Of a stretch of 64,000 nt of DNA, positions 11,189 through 22,484 are shown in pieces. This stretch comes from Maniola hyperantus (lineage: Eukaryota > Arthropoda > Insecta > Lepidoptera > Nymphalidae), in NCBI RefSeq assembly GCF_902806685.2, contig NC_048548.1:13542557-13606556 (forward strand), in the 5' to 3' direction. Each line of letters begins with the position of its first letter. Position 1 is the first letter of the stretch. The notes below the pieces were generated by a model that was not told where the DNA came from, did no database searches, and saw only the letters and a list, made by a program, of their open reading frames with translations. Position numbers and translations under genes: made by a program.

Positions 11189-11617
11189 ATTCATTTAGAA
11201 TGCCATAACAAAGGTTCATTAAACTTCTTACGAGGCCGAGGTGAAAATCTTAAAGTGACCGGACCATTAAAATATCATTCCATTAAAAGATTTGCTATCT
11301 AGGATAAGAATGCAATGTCGCCCAGAGCGTACCTATACGAGGCCAAAACAAATATTTGTGTACTCGGCAAATATTTACCCTGGCGGGTCAAGTCCTAAAA
11401 CAACCTCAGAGCAAACTGTCAATATTATCACGACATATTCCGAATTATAGTCTTGCCAATATTTAATATTGCTAAATATTGTACGTCTACAGAAATATTG
11501 CCTTAGGAATATCGAAAATAGAAATTATTCTTGGAATTTCAAATCCAGTTCTAGCTGTATAAAGCCAGGGCTTCCTAGGAAAACGGTGCTGTTGGACAAT
11601 AATATGTATGGAGCATA
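11189..11617. other. No gene recognised
   Basis: AT-rich with several 'aatattgc/aatatt' motifs. Nothing could be supported. Confidence 0.3.
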
Positions 11618-11764
11618 CATTTTGAGATCTCACTCGCCATTTTAGCTTTGTGTCAACTGTCATGTCTAATGTACAATTTTAGTCTTTATTTTAAAGGTGA
11701 ACCGTACTTTTGATATGATAGTTGACACAGAACTTACTAAAATGGCGAGTGAGATCTCAAAATG
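11618..11764. mobile_element. 147-bp foldback MITE with TA duplication
   Basis: A 28-bp left arm beginning CATTTTGAGATCTCACTCG is repeated as its exact complement on the right. TA flanks both ends (11616-11617 and 11765-11766), as expected for Tc1/mariner-type mobilisation. A relative lies at 33973-34120. Confidence 0.8.
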
Positions 11765-11818
11765 TACGCACTATAGGGTCGAGTACTATAAACTGAATCC
11801 TTGTCAGTCAAACCAGTA

Positions 11819-11999
11819 GGGCGATTTCTTAAAACCTGCATCATTCATCTACAATGTCACGATCGTAATCACCTGTGATTGGTTGATGCTCGCTCACTAT
11901 CGGCTACAATGCATTGTTGCAACAAGAATCGCACAAATTCAGCCAATCAGAACAATTGAGATTGTAATAATGATTGATGCAGGTTTTACGAAATCAGCC
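11819..11999. mobile_element. MITE with TA duplication
   Basis: The arms share GATTTCnTAAAACCTGCATCA in inverted orientation. TA is present at 11817-11818 and 12000-12001. A related insert sits in the SINE2 tail at 8316-8490. Confidence 0.7.
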
Positions 12000-12002
12000 T
12001 AC

Positions 12003-12240
12003 AGGTCGAGATGGCAATCGGCTCGCATACCCGCACAGCTCCTGCGCTAACCCGGCGCGGGATAGCGCGGGTAACGTGCGGGTGTGCGGGGCGTCCCCCT
12101 ACCTCATACCCCGATTGCTATATCAACCTGTCACGTACTATATATACTAGTGCCTCGATAATTGTATAGTCCTCGATAGCACAGAGTAATCTACTCGTGT
12201 GGCGATAGGTCGAGATGGCAATCGGGGAGGGAACCTCCTC
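12003..12240. mobile_element. GC-rich MITE plus a second partial end
   Basis: 'aggtcgagatggcaatcgg' (12004) and 'ccgattgctatatcaacct' (about 12110-12128) are imperfect inverted repeats enclosing a GC-rich core (gcgggatagcgcggg). The left end recurs in direct orientation at 12207, so a second truncated copy or end duplication lies beside it. Confidence 0.55.
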
Positions 12241-12264
12241 CTTCTCGCTAACCCGCTAAAAAAA

Positions 12265-12355
12265 AATGATGATGGAGTCTATGCGAGCTAACTTGGAAGG
12301 GGTATGGCAGTTTTATGAAACCCATGACCCTAATCGGTTTCTACACGGCATTGTA
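12265..12355 (-). repeat. SINE2 fragment
   Basis: 'gctaacttggaaggggtatg' and 'ggtttctacacggcat' match the inner part of SINE2 in inverse orientation. Confidence 0.6.
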
Positions 12356-12829
12356 CATAATAGGTACTTAATCTTTTTATGTAAAAAAAAAATAACAAAA
12401 TTTAATTTAATTGTAAGCGTTCAAACGTAAAATTTGATATTATGTTTCAACAGCATACAAAAACCAACGTGAAAATATAAAAGTCTAGATTATATTATAT
12501 GCTAAGATTTTAGTAATTTATCTCCATTTAGCCTAAAACTAAATTAAACAAACAGACAATAGATTTCATCCTTATAATTAGTTTAGACATTTTATTAACT
12601 ATATTTTTATTAAGTTTACATATTATATTTACACGGTACTTTATAAATTATATTAGCGTAACATTTTTTATTTATAGATTTTGGCACAGTGCATTGAGTA
12701 GCTCGGTCCATGGTTTAAAAAATATTTAAGAGAAGTAGGTAGTCCTAGCGCCCGCTCCCAGCGCTCTCCATACGAACGTTGTTTGATTTTAAGCTTGTTT
12801 TGTTGTATAACGACATATTAAAATGTAGA
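12356..12829. other. AT-rich stretch, nothing recognised
   Basis: No gene, RNA or repeat terminus was supported. Confidence 0.35.
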
Positions 12830-13058
12830 CTAGCTTATGCTCGCGACTTCGTCCGCATGGACTACACAAATTTCACACCCCTATTTCACCCCCTTAGGGG
12901 TTGAATTTTCGAAAACCCTTTCTTAGCGGATGCCTACGTCATAATAGCTATCTGCATGCCAAATTTCAACCAGATCCGTCCAATAGTTTGAGCTGTGCGT
13001 TTATAGATCAATCAGTCAGTCAGTCAGTCAGTCACCGTTTCCTTTTATATATTTAAGA
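12830..13058 (-). mobile_element. Helitron C copy
   Basis: On the minus strand it starts TC(T)TAAATATATAAAAGG, has (ACTG)n, 'gcacagctcaaac', 'tttggcatgcagatagct' and 'aacccctaagggggtg', and ends with the shared 'cgaagtcgcgagcat' hairpin and AAGCTAG. Confidence 0.8.
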
Positions 13059-13149
13059 TAACGCTGCAGCGCTGTCAGACCTCTGTTTATTAAAATATAT
13101 TACGTGAGTAGGTACATGACCAGATTATATTCAGGATCCTGCTAACTAC

Positions 13150-13245
13150 TGAACCAAAAACTGGCCAAGTGCGAGTCAGACTCGCGCACCGAGGGTGCCG
13201 TACTACAGTCGTATGTGTGCGACATTTTGTACGATAAATCAAAAT
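13150..13245 (-). repeat. Repeat F terminal fragment
   Basis: 'actggccaagtgcgagtcag' and 'gtactacagtcgtat' are the inverted 3' end of repeat F (compare 24900-24982). Confidence 0.65.
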
Positions 13246-14050
13246 AAATAAAATCCGAGGCACATCCGAGACATTCTCACGGATGACGGCGAGAACTCGG
13301 ATGACGGAAGTCGGACGTAATGCGTAGGTAAGCTAGGATACAAATAGTTCTATGACTACTTCGGGGCGTATTTTCACTGACTCGGATCGGATGAGTGCAA
13401 GATCGAAGCTCTCACCATACGTCGCTCGCGCTTAGCAGAGTCTAATATCAATCATCCCATAACCACAAACTTATTTTAAACTGGAAATATTGAAAAAAAA
13501 AAATTGCAAATCGGTCCAGAAACCTCGAAAAATTAATTGTACCTACATACATTTAAAAAAAACGGGCCGAATTGAAAACCTCCTCTTTTCGAAGTCGATT
13601 AAAAAGCACGATGCTTTAATATTTTCAGTTTCAAGCCTCGTTCGCTGACAATATCTGCAACATGCTGTACAATTCAAAATATACAGCGTTTACAGCAAGT
13701 TTTCTTCTGAGTAAGCAATTACTTGGTACAGTTTTGAATAATAACACCAACCTATCCCTTGTTTATCGGACGGTCTTAATAGATAGACATATAGGAGTGA
13801 TTACAAATTTCTCCACCACATTAACAAAATATTAACTAGCTATTATATTATTATTTTACCAGTGATTTCTTTCTTTAACCTAGCGAGTTACAGCTTTTGA
13901 TTTGGAGACTACTTTTCTGAACTACTATATGGTTTTTATTATATTATGGTTAGGAAATATCATATGATAATGGCGATTGACAAGTATTAGAGGGGCCGGG
14001 GGATTACCAAACCCGTGATAAGTGGCACAACTTTCAAAAATAATTTTGTC
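13246..14050. other. No gene recognised
   Basis: Around 13255-13450 the words catccgag, 'cggatgacgg' and 'ctcggat' repeat in both orientations, suggesting a degraded GC-rich TIR element. The rest is AT-rich and unassigned. Confidence 0.35.
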
Positions 14051-14290
14051 TTTCTTTTTCAGGGTTCCGTACCTCAAAAGAAAAAAAGAAAGAACCTAAA
14101 ATCATGAAATTTGGCAGGTGGGTAAGTCCTATAGAACAACTAAAGTAAAGAATCCGAAACCCGCGAATTTCTGGTTACACCACAAAAAATGTGTTCATTA
14201 AAAAAAATGTACTAAATCACAAATAAATGGCGATATCTTGTGCAATTTTCGAAACCCTACGTGAGCGAGTCCTACTCGTAATTGGCCAGT
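14051..14290 (+). repeat. Repeat F, internally deleted
   Basis: It begins AGGGTTCCGTACCTCAAAAG, has 'aatcatgaaatttggcaggt' and ends 'ctactcgtaattggccag'. Confidence 0.65.
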
Positions 14291-14309
14291 TTTTTCTAAA
14301 TAAAAATTA

Positions 14310-14440
14310 TGTCTCTAACTTTCTAAGTAATAAATACATAATATCAAAAATTGCGGACCTGCAGGAATCGAACCCACGTCTCCTGGGATCACATCCAACG
14401 CTCTGACTACTAAGCTACGGCACGCTTGCTGCCGGTGACG
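14310..14440 (-). mobile_element. tRNA-derived SINE (SINE4 relative)
   Basis: The minus strand has a tRNA-like head ('gccgtagcttagtagtcaga', then 'gggttcgattcctgcag') and a tail close to that of SINE4 (47630, 62692) but with a different tRNA part. The cloverleaf is poor, so a working tRNA is unlikely. Confidence 0.55.
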
Positions 14441-14564
14441 AAATTTGTGAAGTGTAGATAATATAAAAAAACTATTTAAAAAAAATTATGTCCCTTGGTT
14501 CGTTAATACATGGCCACCGTAGTGTACATACAGGGTGGACTTCAAAAACAGTGACGCTTTGAAT

Positions 14565-15490
14565 AAACCGTGTACGAACACGGCTCCCAGTTATTTTGTT
14601 GTCAGAAATGTCACACAGAATTCGCTTCCACGTACCGCTTGTGAAATAACAAACGTACGAACTCACGAACCGAACCGAATTGACTTAGTTTAAAATAGTT
14701 ATACCGTAATGGTTACTGTATCAAGCATCAAGTAAACTGATAGTCGTATACTAAGTATGTTGTTCTTTTGAGTTGAATTATTTTTGTAGTAATCGTAACG
14801 TTTTGGTAGCTAACTATTTGATTTTTAGGGTTCCGTATCTCAGAAGGAAAAAGGAACTCTTATAGGAACATTTCGTTGTCGGTTTTTCTTTATACAGATA
14901 GAAATCTGTATTTCTGTTTGTCTGTCGAGAAACCTAGAGGGTACTTTCAGTTGACCTAGAGTCATGAAATTTGGTAGGTAGGAAGGTCTTATAGCACAAA
15001 TAAAGTAATAAATCCGAAAACCGTGAATTTGTGGTTACGTCCCGAAAAAGAAACCGTGTACGAACATGGCCCCCAGTTATTTTGTTGTCAGAAATGTGAC
15101 ACAGAATTCGGTTCCACGTAGCGCTTGTGAAATTACAAACGTACGAACCGAACCGAATTGACTTAGTTTAAAATCGATATAAATATAAACCGTAAAGACA
15201 ATAGTAACTGTATCAAGCATGTATCAAGTAAACTGACAGTCTTATATTGTCTTTTGAGTTGAATTATTTTTGTAGTAATCGTAACGTCATGGTCGCTATT
15301 TGATTTTTAGGGTTCCGTACCTCAAAATGGATAAGGAACACTTCGTTGTCATCTGTCTTTCTGTCTGTCTGCCTGTCAAAAAACCTAGAGGGTATTTTCC
15401 GTTGACCTAGAATCATGAAATTTGGTAGGTCGTATAGCACAAATAAATGAATAAATCCAAAAACCGTGAATTTCTCGTTGCATCGCAAAA
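14565..15490 (+). repeat. Tandem segmental duplication, about 485 bp x 2
   Basis: The block starting 'aaaccgtgtacgaacacggc' (about 14565) recurs as 'aaaccgtgtacgaacatggc' (about 15050). Both units run through 'agttattttgttgtcagaaa', 'gaaccgaaccgaattgactt' and an embedded repeat F start ('agggttccgtatctc' at 14827, 'agggttccgtacctc' at 15309). The copies have diverged visibly. Confidence 0.7.
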
Positions 15491-15722
15491 AAAATTAAAA
15501 TATGTTCATGAACAAATAATAATTAATATTTTCAACTTTTAAAGTAAGATAACTATACCAAGTGGGGTATCATATGAAAGGGCTTTACCTGTCTATTCTA
15601 AAACCGATTTTTATTCATTTTTATGCACAACCGTTTTTGATTTAGCGTGCAAAATGTCCAAAAAATACGACTGTACTACGGAACCCTCTGTACGCGAGTC
15701 TGACTCGCACTTGGCTGTTTTT
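15309..15722 (+). repeat. Repeat F, near full length
   Basis: It runs from AGGGTTCCGTACCTC through 'gaatcatgaaatttggtagg' and 'aagtggggtatcatatgaaa' to 'gagtctgactcgcacttggc'. The element is about 410 bp. It has no ORF of note and its transposon class is uncertain. Confidence 0.7.
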
Positions 15723-16012
15723 TGTTTAAGACTAATTTTTAAAAAACTTTTAGTAACAAGAAGCATTATTCCATCATCTACATTTTGGGCATAACAGCAT
15801 AGAGTTATAATACTAGCATAACAGTTTTTGATTTATCGTGCAAAATGTCAAAAAAATACGACTGTACTAACCTTGGTGCGCGAGTCTGACTCGCACATGG
15901 CCGGTTTTTCGTTTAAGACTAACTTTAAAAAATATATTTTTAGTAACAAGAAGCATTATTCCATCATCTACATTTTAGGGATCATAAAATTACATAAACA
16001 CCACATTAATCA
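15722..16012 (+). repeat. Second local tandem duplication, about 190-bp period
   Basis: 'taagactaattttt...' followed by 'taacaagaagcattattcca' occurs at about 15724 and again at about 15914, separated by another repeat F end. This continues the duplication pattern of 14565-15490. Confidence 0.65.
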
Positions 16013-16169
16013 AACAAGATTGCTGTTTCAAACTCAAAAACTTCAAACCCAAACTTTTATCATAAAAAATCCATTCACTGTGCAAAAAAAGTTGCGGACG
16101 GAAAAATCGAGATTAATGTATGAATAATATAAAAAAGTGTTACTTACACTTTTTATATTCATACATTAA

Positions 16170-16526
16170 TCTTTATATATTTTTTATATATAAAATTCAA
16201 AGTCCTGACTGACTGACTGACAGACTTATATATCAACGCACAGCCTAAACCGCTGGTCCTAGAGACATGAAATTTTGAGGGTGTGTTCTTTGTAAAGAGT
16301 AGGTATCCAATAACAAAGGATTTTCCGAAATTCCACCCCTAAGTGGGTTAAATAGGGGACGAAAGTTTGTATGAAAGTCCGTCATTTTTCAAGTTATTTA
16401 CATGAAAATTGGTATTTGGATTTTCGGTCACAAATGAAGAAATATGTATTCCAGGATTTCTGGAAATTCAACCCCCACCTCGATTTTCTAAATTCCACCC
16501 GAGCGAAGCCGCGGCGGGTCAACTAG
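16170..16526 (+). mobile_element. Helitron D copy
   Basis: It starts TC after A, has (CTGA)n, 'caacgcacagcctaaaccgc', 'ggtatttggattttcggtca' and ends 'gagcgaagccgcggcgggtc' then aaCTAG. It abuts the next Helitron with no spare base. Confidence 0.8.
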
Positions 16527-16648
16527 TCAATACCCTTATTATAAATGCGAAAGTGTGTTTGTTTGTTGGTTCATTGGTTTGTCCTTCAAACACGTCGCAA
16601 AGGTGCAACGGATTGACGTGATTTTTTGCATGGGTATAGATGAAGTCA
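16527..16648 (+). mobile_element. Helitron B, 3'-truncated, head-to-tail with Helitron D
   Basis: TCAATACCCTTATTATAAAT begins immediately after the CTAG of the Helitron D copy. The copy breaks off after 'catgggtatagatgaa'. Confidence 0.75.
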
Positions 16649-16735
16649 TAATTAAACTAACATTACCCAGTAAGCATTGGGTAGACCTAGGTGAGTATGG
16701 GTAAACTCCGAATTAAAACTTTTTTTTAAAATTGA

Positions 16736-16870
16736 TATAGCGAGCTAACGAGCAGGTGGGTCACCTGATGTTAAGTGATTACCGCCGCCCATGAATATTT
16801 GCAGCACCAGAGGAACCGCCGATGCGTTGCGAGCCTTTTAGGAATTTTGGTCCGCCCCTTGAATAACCCC
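16736..16870 (+). repeat. Dispersed repeat (gagcaggtgggtcacctgatg)
   Basis: 'gtgattaccgccgcccatga' and 'cgatgcgttgcgagcctttt' also occur (inverted, shorter) at about 61160-61215. I recall this block as common in lepidopteran DNA, but its class is not evident here. Confidence 0.5.
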
Positions 16871-17380
16871 ATTTCATTATTATTTGGACATTACCGAAGA
16901 ACCTTGGGTAATACTAAGTATATACCTTCATTTATTTTAAATCTATTCTGTTAAAATAGTTTTAATTATAATTTTAAGTAATCTCTTTTGGCCTTCTGTT
17001 ATACCTAGATTTAAATTTAAATAATAATTATGTATTTACGCTGTTGATTACTTTCAAATAAACAAAATAAAAATAAAAAATACCCGGGTAAACCTAAGTT
17101 TATTCCAACTTCCAACCTTACCCGTAACATATATAAAAAGTAATATAAAGAGCCGTAAAACATGGACCGAGCGTACCAATTTTTACTCTAAGATGAAGAT
17201 TTTATAGGTTAGAATAATAAAATAGTTAAGATATTAACTGTACGACACTTAAAATAATTGGCAGTACTTATGCGAACAGATACCCAGAGAAGTGCCTTTG
17301 TTATAAGACTAAAATTAGCTTCAATTTAATTAAGCTTAAGTATTCGTTGGCCGAATAAGATTAATTGTGTTATATCTAAG
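16871..17380. other. AT-rich stretch, nothing recognised
   Basis: An A-rich tail-like run near 17065 may mark an old retroposon end. No gene supported. Confidence 0.3.
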
Positions 17381-18207
17381 TAAGAGCTCTTTCACACTAG
17401 CGTTTCTGCTGCGTGGGGCGTTTGAAAAACGTTTGCGCAGAGCGTTCGCCGCGACAACGCGATGTATGCACCTGGTTAAGGCTGTTTTTCCATCAGTACG
17501 CTTATTATAAGATTTTACGTCTCACCAACGTTGCTAGAATTCGAGAGGCGAAACACAATAACGTCAAAGTGAAATGGACCTAAGGAGCCTTGAATTAAAG
17601 TCAAAAATTCAATGCCACTGATTTTAATTTCGCAACGTTTCCGCTTGGACGCTGGCTATAGATGTGTAGACAAACTTGAGCTTTAAAACAAGGCAGTTAA
17701 GGTACAGTTTACTATAACGCGGAAGTGTTTCGACACTCGAATACTATCAACGTTGGTGGGACATCAAATGAGCTATATGCTTCAGTGTTATGGATGTGTG
17801 TGATGCCAATCATTTTCATTACTCCACATATCTTAAATTTGGTGGAAACGGTTTTCTTATTTTATTACGATAATTTTTGTCTACAATCACTACCCATAAT
17901 ATAAATGCAAAATTATCTTTGTTTGTTGGTCTGTCATTCACGCCGCAACGGCTTCAACGCAACGACGTGATTTTTTGCATGGATATAGTTAAAGAAAAAG
18001 ACTGTATTTTTAAAAAACATAAATCCACTCGAACGAAGGTGCGGACATCAACTTGTAAAATATAATTTCAAATAGTTTGCGTTTGTACCTATAGGTATGA
18101 CGCTATACCGTACCGTTCAGGTTTTATTAACGCAGCGCGTACATCGCGTTGTAGCGGTATCAGATTTGGGTATACTCCTACGCTGTATAAGTGTGAAGAG
18201 GCTCTTA
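17381..18207. mobile_element. 827-bp TIR element carrying a Helitron B
   Basis: TAAGAGCTCTTTCACACT on the left pairs with AGTGTGAAGAGGCTCTTA on the right with a small offset, and 'caacgcgatgta' pairs further inside. A diverged Helitron B (about 17884-18060, 'cgtgattttttgcatgg') is nested in it. The gain of pairing at both ends and the nesting are visible; transposase is absent. Confidence 0.55.
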
Positions 18208-18473
18208 TAGTCAAAAACATTCTACTGATCCTTGGTTTAACTAGACTAGACTCAAGACTCAGCAAGAGATTTGGCTAATCATAAACTTGGAAAACATAAC
18301 ATAACCATCCATTTATTTATTTTTTTAATTCAATTTTGATTTTTTCTAAAGCTAGACGCACATTGGTTACCATCTTCCATCCGACACTACCTTCTCATGT
18401 AAAGGTTGATTGCAACAGCGTGCTCTCACGTTCGACTTGAAGCGACCATGGAGAGCACTCAGTTTAGTACACA

Positions 18474-18781
18474 CAGTCATCATCATGATCAACCCATCGC
18501 CGGCTCACTGCAGAGCACGGGTCTCCTCTCAGAGTGAGAAGGGTTTGGCCATAGTCTACCACGCTGGCCATGTGCGGATTGGTAGACTTCACACACCTTT
18601 GAGAACATTATGGAGAACTCTCAGGTATGCAGGTTTCCTCACGATGTTTTCCTTCACCGTTAAAGCAAGTGATATTAATTAAAACGCACATAACTCCAAA
18701 AAAGTTAGAGGTGCGTGCCCGGGATCGAACCCCCGACTTCCGATTAGAAGGTGGACGTCCTAACCACTAGGCTATCACAGC
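18474..18781 (-). mobile_element. SINE1 copy
   Basis: On the minus strand it starts 'gtgatagcctagtggttagg' (box A-like), has 'gggttcgatcccgggc' (box B), a body through 'ggtgaaggaaaacatcgtga', and ends 'gatcatgatgatga'. It is complete. It directly neighbours the SINE3 at 18797. Confidence 0.8.
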
Positions 18782-18796
18782 TTACACACAGTGATA

Positions 18797-18979
18797 GAGC
18801 CTCAATAGCTCAACCGGTATAGGAGTGAACTGAAAACCGAAAGGTCGACGGTTCAAATCCCGCCCGTTGCACTATTGTCGTACCTACTCCTAGCACAAGC
18901 CTGACGCTTAATTGGAGAGGAAAGGGGAACATTAGTCATTTAATATGGCTAATATTCTTTAAAAAAAAAAAAAAAAAAA
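18797..18979 (+). mobile_element. SINE3 copy with poly(A) tail
   Basis: Same structure as 983-1158, ending in a 19-A run. Confidence 0.75.
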
Positions 18980-19185
18980 GTGCTTTAAAGAAAGTTGCTC
19001 AGGCGAGTGTAGCCAATTTGTGCCCAACCTAATAGGTTTTAGAGCTCGTATTGAGTATCGACTTTCACCCTTTGACTATTCGATCTCAGGTCGAAGGTTT
19101 GGGCTTTGACAAACACCTCTTGCGGTTCCCCAGACCTCGGTCTTTGATTTTAAGTTATTTTCACCCCGTTCGTAAATCCGCCAAT

Positions 19186-19577
19186 GGCTGCCTGACCACT
19201 GGTGCGGAGCTAGTTAGAAGAGCGAAGCGAGAAAGTGATGCGGAGCGGAATTGCGGACGGTGTTTTGTGTTTTCTATACGCCGAGCTAGCCCCGCTCCAC
19301 TGCGCTCCGCTGCGCTTCTCAGCTCCACTTCCCCGCTCCGCTTTAAAAATGTATGATTTTTCAAACTAGTCCGCAAATGCGTGTCTAATTTTGCAAAATT
19401 TGGTACACAGTTAGCTTACATCCCGGGAGAGGATATTGGCTACTTTTTATCCCGGTAAATTAAAGAGTTCCCACGGGATTTTTAAAAACCTAAATCCATG
19501 CGGACGAAGTCGCGGGCATTATCTGGTTTGTTAGTATTTGCAACGCTCCGCTCCGCACTTCTCCGCACCAGGCAGCT
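19186..19577. mobile_element. GC-rich TIR element with nested Helitron A fragment
   Basis: 'gctgcctg...ggtgcggag' on the left and 'ctccgcaccaggcagc' on the right are inverted. The inside is full of gctccgc/gcggagc. A Helitron A 3' portion (about 19395-19530, 'catcccgggagaggatattg' to 'gcattatctgg') interrupts it. Confidence 0.55.
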
Positions 19578-19714
19578 TTAAATATGGAATGAAAACGTTA
19601 TTATACAATTTTGGTCGATACGTTACTCCGTTACTTTTTTACAAGGAAACTGTTGTTTAATTGGTTAAACCAAGGAACGCCGAAGCTTCGTTTATTGACT
19701 ACAACATTCATACA

Positions 19715-20096
19715 AATTGGGTATTTTCCGACTTTTGAATTTGATAAATATTATTACTTCATTATAAACTACAATAAAAATAATGACGTACGCTGAAAAA
19801 AATATTAAAATCCAACAAAGATTTACAAAGTTACAGGCATTTTAAGTTTGGAGTGGGAGGGTCTTCTATCCCTTTCTCGCAAAACGAAAGTTTGTATGAA
19901 ACCGCACGAAGCTACTATGGCATTAGTAGGTGTGACGTCAAACTGCTGTATCGCTATCTCTGTCTAATCAGAAATATTTAAATGCTTATAACTTTTTTGT
20001 TATTTGATCGATTTAATTAGTTTCTTCAGTTTACTTCATTATTTTTATCCTTGTTTATAATAAAGTAATAAAAAAATTGGAGTGAAATACCCAATT
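19715..20096. mobile_element. 382-bp MITE with long TIRs
   Basis: AATTGGGTATTT on the left and AAATACCCAATT on the right, and ttataaac...aataaaaataatgacgta continues the pairing for about 75 bp. The inverted sister is at 7446-7804. Confidence 0.7.
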
Positions 20097-20348
20097 ATTT
20101 ATTTATTAATAGCTTAATTCCAAATTCAACATTTCATTCAAACTCATATTCAAGACAGAAAAAGAATTATTATATAAGCTACGAAGTACTTACAAGTAAG
20201 AAAATAGAGGCCATGAAAATCGATTGTAGGTGGTACGTTTCGTTGTAAACAAAAATTTAATTAAAGAATCAATGTGAATTGTCACAAGTAATTCTTAGAT
20301 TTGTTTTACATTTATAAGTGATTTTGAATAAGAAATCGGCTATCTATA

Positions 20349-20509
20349 CTCACATCTGGTTTTGGTCGGTGTACATCCGACATGTTTCGGAACCGTACGG
20401 CACGTGGTAAACTGCAGCAACGGACCGATGAGTGCACTGTGAAAAGTTAAAGACCCCGGACGTCTCCGAAACTAGTCGGGCCTACACCGACAAAGGTCGG
20501 ACATGTGAG
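20349..20509. mobile_element. MITE (gaaactagtcgggc family)
   Basis: 'ctcacatctggttttggtcg' and 'cgacaaaggtcggacatgtg' form imperfect inverted ends. The 'gaaactagtcgggc' block is shared with 25294-25506. Confidence 0.5.
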
Positions 20510-21184
20510 GGTATATCCGATTTTTTAATTAATTATATACTAAAGTGTGAGTGACAATACACGTAAACATAATTTGTATTAAACAACATTCATATTTATG
20601 AGTAATTAATTTATTTTACAGATAAGTATTATTTAATTTTGTCAACTCTGGCTCCCTTCACAACACATGTAAATATAATTACAAATTTTACGTGTAAGAA
20701 AACATCGAAATTCAGTGCTGGCTATATTTATAGAATTTATTTCCTCAATTATATAATATATTAATATTTTATACGACTTTTATATTTCCACCCACGCTTA
20801 TCACTTTTTTACCAGAAATAATTATACTTACGAAATCTTTATTAAATGAATACTGTAAAATATCTAATGCATATTATTTACAAAACAAACGAAAAGCCAT
20901 TATAAAAGTCAAGAAAATTTTACAACAATAGCTTAGCTACAATAATAAGACCGATTTTTATCCGACAACAACCGATTTTCGACTGAAAAGCAGTTAGATT
21001 TTACGTTGACTTTTTGTTCGCTAAATTGTTTGTTGTACACTATCTGTCAACTAAATTGACATGTTCGGTCAACTTTTGTCGGACTGACTATTATAATCTG
21101 ACTGATTGACATATCAAACAGCTCAAGCCACTGGGTTTAAAAACATAAAATGCTGTATAGTTTCTTTTTATCATTCCGTTACAC
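20510..21184. other. AT-rich stretch, nothing recognised
   Basis: 'tgtcaactaaattgacatgt' near 21046 is a short palindrome. No gene supported. Confidence 0.3.
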
Positions 21185-21272
21185 GTTAGCCCTTGATTGC
21201 GATCTCACCTGGTGGTAAGTGATGATGCAGTCTAAGGTGGAAACGAACTAACTTGGAGGGGGTATGGTAGTG
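21185..21272 (-). repeat. SINE2 tail fragment
   Basis: 'ttagcccttgattgcgatct' through 'gtaagtgatgatgcagtcta' matches the inverted SINE2 3' end. Confidence 0.65.
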
Positions 21273-21304
21273 TAGTGTAGTTCTGTAGTGTATTAAGTAT
21301 CCTG

Positions 21305-21412
21305 TAGTGTAAACAGAGAGCCGCTGGATTCAGGCGTCGCAAGACCGTGGCCCGTGAAAGTTCCTTCAAAAGACCTATGGATGTCTATTGGTTGATCATG
21401 ATGAGTGTAGTG
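21305..21412 (+). pseudogene. RTE-like LINE 3' end fragment
   Basis: The plus strand reads S-R-W-I-Q near 'gagccgctggattcag' and continues in the order seen in the LINE tail at 49222-49470, ending near gatcatgatgag. Broken and short. Confidence 0.55.
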
Positions 21413-21469
21413 TGTAGACATTTCTATATAACGTAGGAAAATCCTCACTAAGAGAGGTCACTTCCAGAA

Positions 21470-21505
21470 ATTCGACTCGAGCGAAGCCGGGGCGGGTCTC
21501 ATAGT
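21470..21505 (+). mobile_element. Helitron D 3' end fragment
   Basis: 'gactcgagcgaagccggggc' followed by gggtc is the family D terminus; the CTAG is lost (ctcatag). Confidence 0.55.
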
Positions 21506-22058
21506 CATTATAATAATCTCTGTAATTTGGCAAAAACAGCCCTTGTTATTTCAGAAGCATCTAAAGATGGCTGCCGAAAAGTATATAATTCGAAACGAGT
21601 TAATACCGTATTTCTTTGTCTTAAACAGCGGTAGGCTTCCGGGAAAGCCTTTCAAGTTAATAAAAGTTGCAAAATAATAAGAAAGAGGGGTTCCAAGACT
21701 GCCATTTAATTACGTTTTGAATAAGCAGATGCTTCTGTTAAAAGTGCCTAGTTTTTTCCGAAGAATGCTTTTAAGTAAAGCACTAGATAGAATGAAAATT
21801 TTTGTGATTGTTTTATGGGTCTTAATATTTTTTACAGTTTATTATTTGAAAGATTTGTTCATTTTATGAATTTATAGTACCTATAGTTGCTAATTCGGTT
21901 TCTGCCCAACTTAATTGACAGGTTTTAAAACATATGGCATCCCTTTCACATTATACTGTATGGAAGAAGATGGCATTGCTTTTGACCTATCAATTCAGTT
22001 TAGAGATTGTGTACAACCAAATTAGCGCAATTATTTACTTATATAAACTTCACATAGA
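21506..22058. other. No gene recognised
   Basis: Unique-looking AT-rich DNA; no supported exon on either strand. The missing 3' exon of the Beat-like gene could lie in this or another left-side interval, but I could not place it. Confidence 0.3.
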
Positions 22059-22059
22059 A

Positions 22060-22255
22060 TAGAAAGGGTTTAGCCATAGTTCACCACGCTGACCAATTGC
22101 AAATTGGCAGTTTTCATAACTCTCACGCTGTTTTCTTCCACCGGTAAAGCAAAAGATAACATGATAGTAACGCATATACCTCCGAAGAGTTAGATTTGCC
22201 CGGGATGGAACCCAGGCCTCCGAATAGGCTATTACCACTCTGCTATTACCGCTTC
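22060..22255 (-). repeat. SINE1 copy, 3'-truncated and diverged
   Basis: 'gaaagggtttagccatagtt', 'tgcccgggatggaacccagg' and 'ctgctattaccgcttcac' match SINE1 inverted; more decayed than 18474-18781. Confidence 0.65.
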
Positions 22256-22484
22256 ACATTAAATAAATGCTTAGTACTACAATTGCCAGCTTATTGAAGT
22301 TAGTTTGATGAATTGTACAATATTTGACTCATCCGATGTCACGCGACCTTTGGTGGGGCAGCCATCTTGAATCGATTTGTATGAATACGGATGTTTGAAG
22401 GTATTTTGGCCAGTCTCGTTTCGACTCGAGACTCACGACTATTAAATACTTTTCGTGTTTAGGTCGCGATTTTGATTGAGTGGT

